Source: Blattamonas nauphoetae
Taxonomy: Eukaryota; Preaxostyla; Oxymonadida
Direction of reading: 5' to 3'
NCBI GenBank assembly: GCA_033064195.1
Contig: JARBJD010000292.1
Span: 28,925-92,924, forward strand
DNA: 64,000 bases
Shown here: one piece after another, positions 63,368-64,000 of the stretch
Layout: every line of letters begins with the position of its first letter
Position numbering within the stretch: position 1 is the stretch's first letter
The notes under the pieces: generated by a model
Databases searched by the model: none
Told to the model about the DNA's origin: nothing
The model's input: the letters and a program-made list of their open reading frames with translations, nothing else
Position numbers and translations under genes: made by a program

Positions 63368-64000
63368 TCAGTGCAACTCCATCTGTGTTGTATCGAAGAA
63401 TGATTGCTTCACACTTTGTTTTCGTTGATAGACATTCCAGAAATGTTGAATATCAATTGGTGAGTTCAACTGAGGATATACTCGACTGATTCGTTCTTTG
63501 TTGAAGCCTCCAAAAATCCACATTGAATCAATGTTTGACTTCATGTCTGCTGACAAACTGAAGAGCTCTGCATTGTCAGAAAGAATGTGAATTTTGGTTG
63601 TCGATTCTCCAATAACAAGTCCATCATTGTCATTCCTATTTTTGGATGTTCTTCGTTCACCAAGGATCTGACGACAGTCATCAAGGAGGATAATCGTTTG
63701 GAGATTCTTAACTGAGAAGTCATCAATGTAAAGTGAGTCAAGGAGATTCTCTGCATTCATCAGTAATTCTGTCCCGCCACTGGTTGTCTATGATCTCTTC
63801 ATAAGCAGCTTTCGATTCAGATAGAGTTCCAACAGAAATGGAAGTGCATCATCATATTTGACTTTGACAAAAGGAACGTTCAGCATTGGCTTGAATTTAT
63901 CGACGTTGATCATTGTTCTACAGGACGAAGACGAATCAAGTGAAACAGTTCATTTCTGACTTGAACATTCTGGAGCCGGCAACCCCTCGAAGAGCATTAA
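63368..64000 (-). pseudogene. Polinton packaging-type ATPase, broken
   Basis: The frame 63760-63368 holds a Walker B-like TIILLDDCRQIL, then a sensor-like stretch (MKSNIDSMWIFGGFNKERI), as in A32/FtsK-like packaging ATPases of Polintons. Upstream, coding moves to another frame (SVGTLSESKAAYEEIIDNQW, about 63835-63770) and again to a third (NVPFVKVKYDDALPFLLELY, about 63890-63830). At least two frameshifts are therefore present, or unseen introns. A Walker A motif was not found before the window ends. Confidence 0.65.

Larger units (their letters stand above)
56166..64000. mobile_element. Maverick/Polinton element, partial (continues right)
   Basis: The gene set defines it: protein-primed family B DNA polymerase, retroviral-type integrase and a packaging-type ATPase, with small accessory genes. 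It is richer in A and T than the host genes. No capsid or protease gene is seen in the window; they may lie beyond 64000. Both polymerase and ATPase frames are broken, so this copy is likely dead. The left terminal repeat was not found. Confidence 0.85.

Overview
The window looks like nuclear DNA of an anaerobic protist, most likely an oxymonad (Preaxostyla) such as Blattamonas. This is an inference from gene content, not a database match. The supporting signs are: a TmcB/TmcC-type membrane protein; a giant Pmp-like beta-helix protein with one membrane helix and a kinase-like C-terminus; kinase and solenoid proteins ending in a shared coiled-coil plus SPRY-like module; many very short GT-AG introns (about 31-58 nt) with micro-exons; and standard stop codons. 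There are no operons, ribosome binding sites or bacterial gene packing.

Layout. 1-3.0 kb: 5' part of a TmcB-like gene (minus), running off the left edge. 3.4-6.1 kb: a truncated SPRY-like fragment, then a 1450-bp TA-flanked DNA transposon with no recognisable transposase. 6.3-9.2 kb: two unrecognised, partly disordered proteins (plus). 9.55-11.85 kb: a solenoid/coiled-coil/SPRY-like gene (minus). 11.95-17.06 kb: a possible gene-carrying TIR element holding a decayed coiled-coil gene, with a complete pogo-like transposon nested in it. 17.57-29.96 kb: one giant beta-helix/pseudokinase gene (minus), cut in two by a 2144-bp Tc1/mariner-type transposon with perfect 200-bp TIRs; the reading frame runs on exactly across the TA target. 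30.4-32.0 kb: a beta-helix pseudogene. 32.4-35.1 kb: a hAT transposase. 35.5-41.7 kb: a protein kinase/coiled-coil/SPRY-like gene interrupted by a complete DIRS retrotransposon. 41.8-48.4 kb: decayed gene fragments, another beta-helix pseudogene and a 53-bp minisatellite. 48.5-53.1 kb: a second hAT transposase and a PIF/Harbinger transposase. 54.5-55.9 kb: an array of about 140-bp hairpin-bearing repeats. 56.2-64.0 kb: part of a Maverick/Polinton (protein-primed DNA polymerase, integrase, packaging-type ATPase) that continues past the right edge.

Overall, host surface-receptor and signalling genes are embedded in dense, nested mobile DNA covering at least six kinds: Tc1/mariner-pogo, hAT, Harbinger, DIRS, Polinton and TIR-only elements. 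Two insertions sit inside host coding frames so cleanly that the pre-insertion frame can be read directly.
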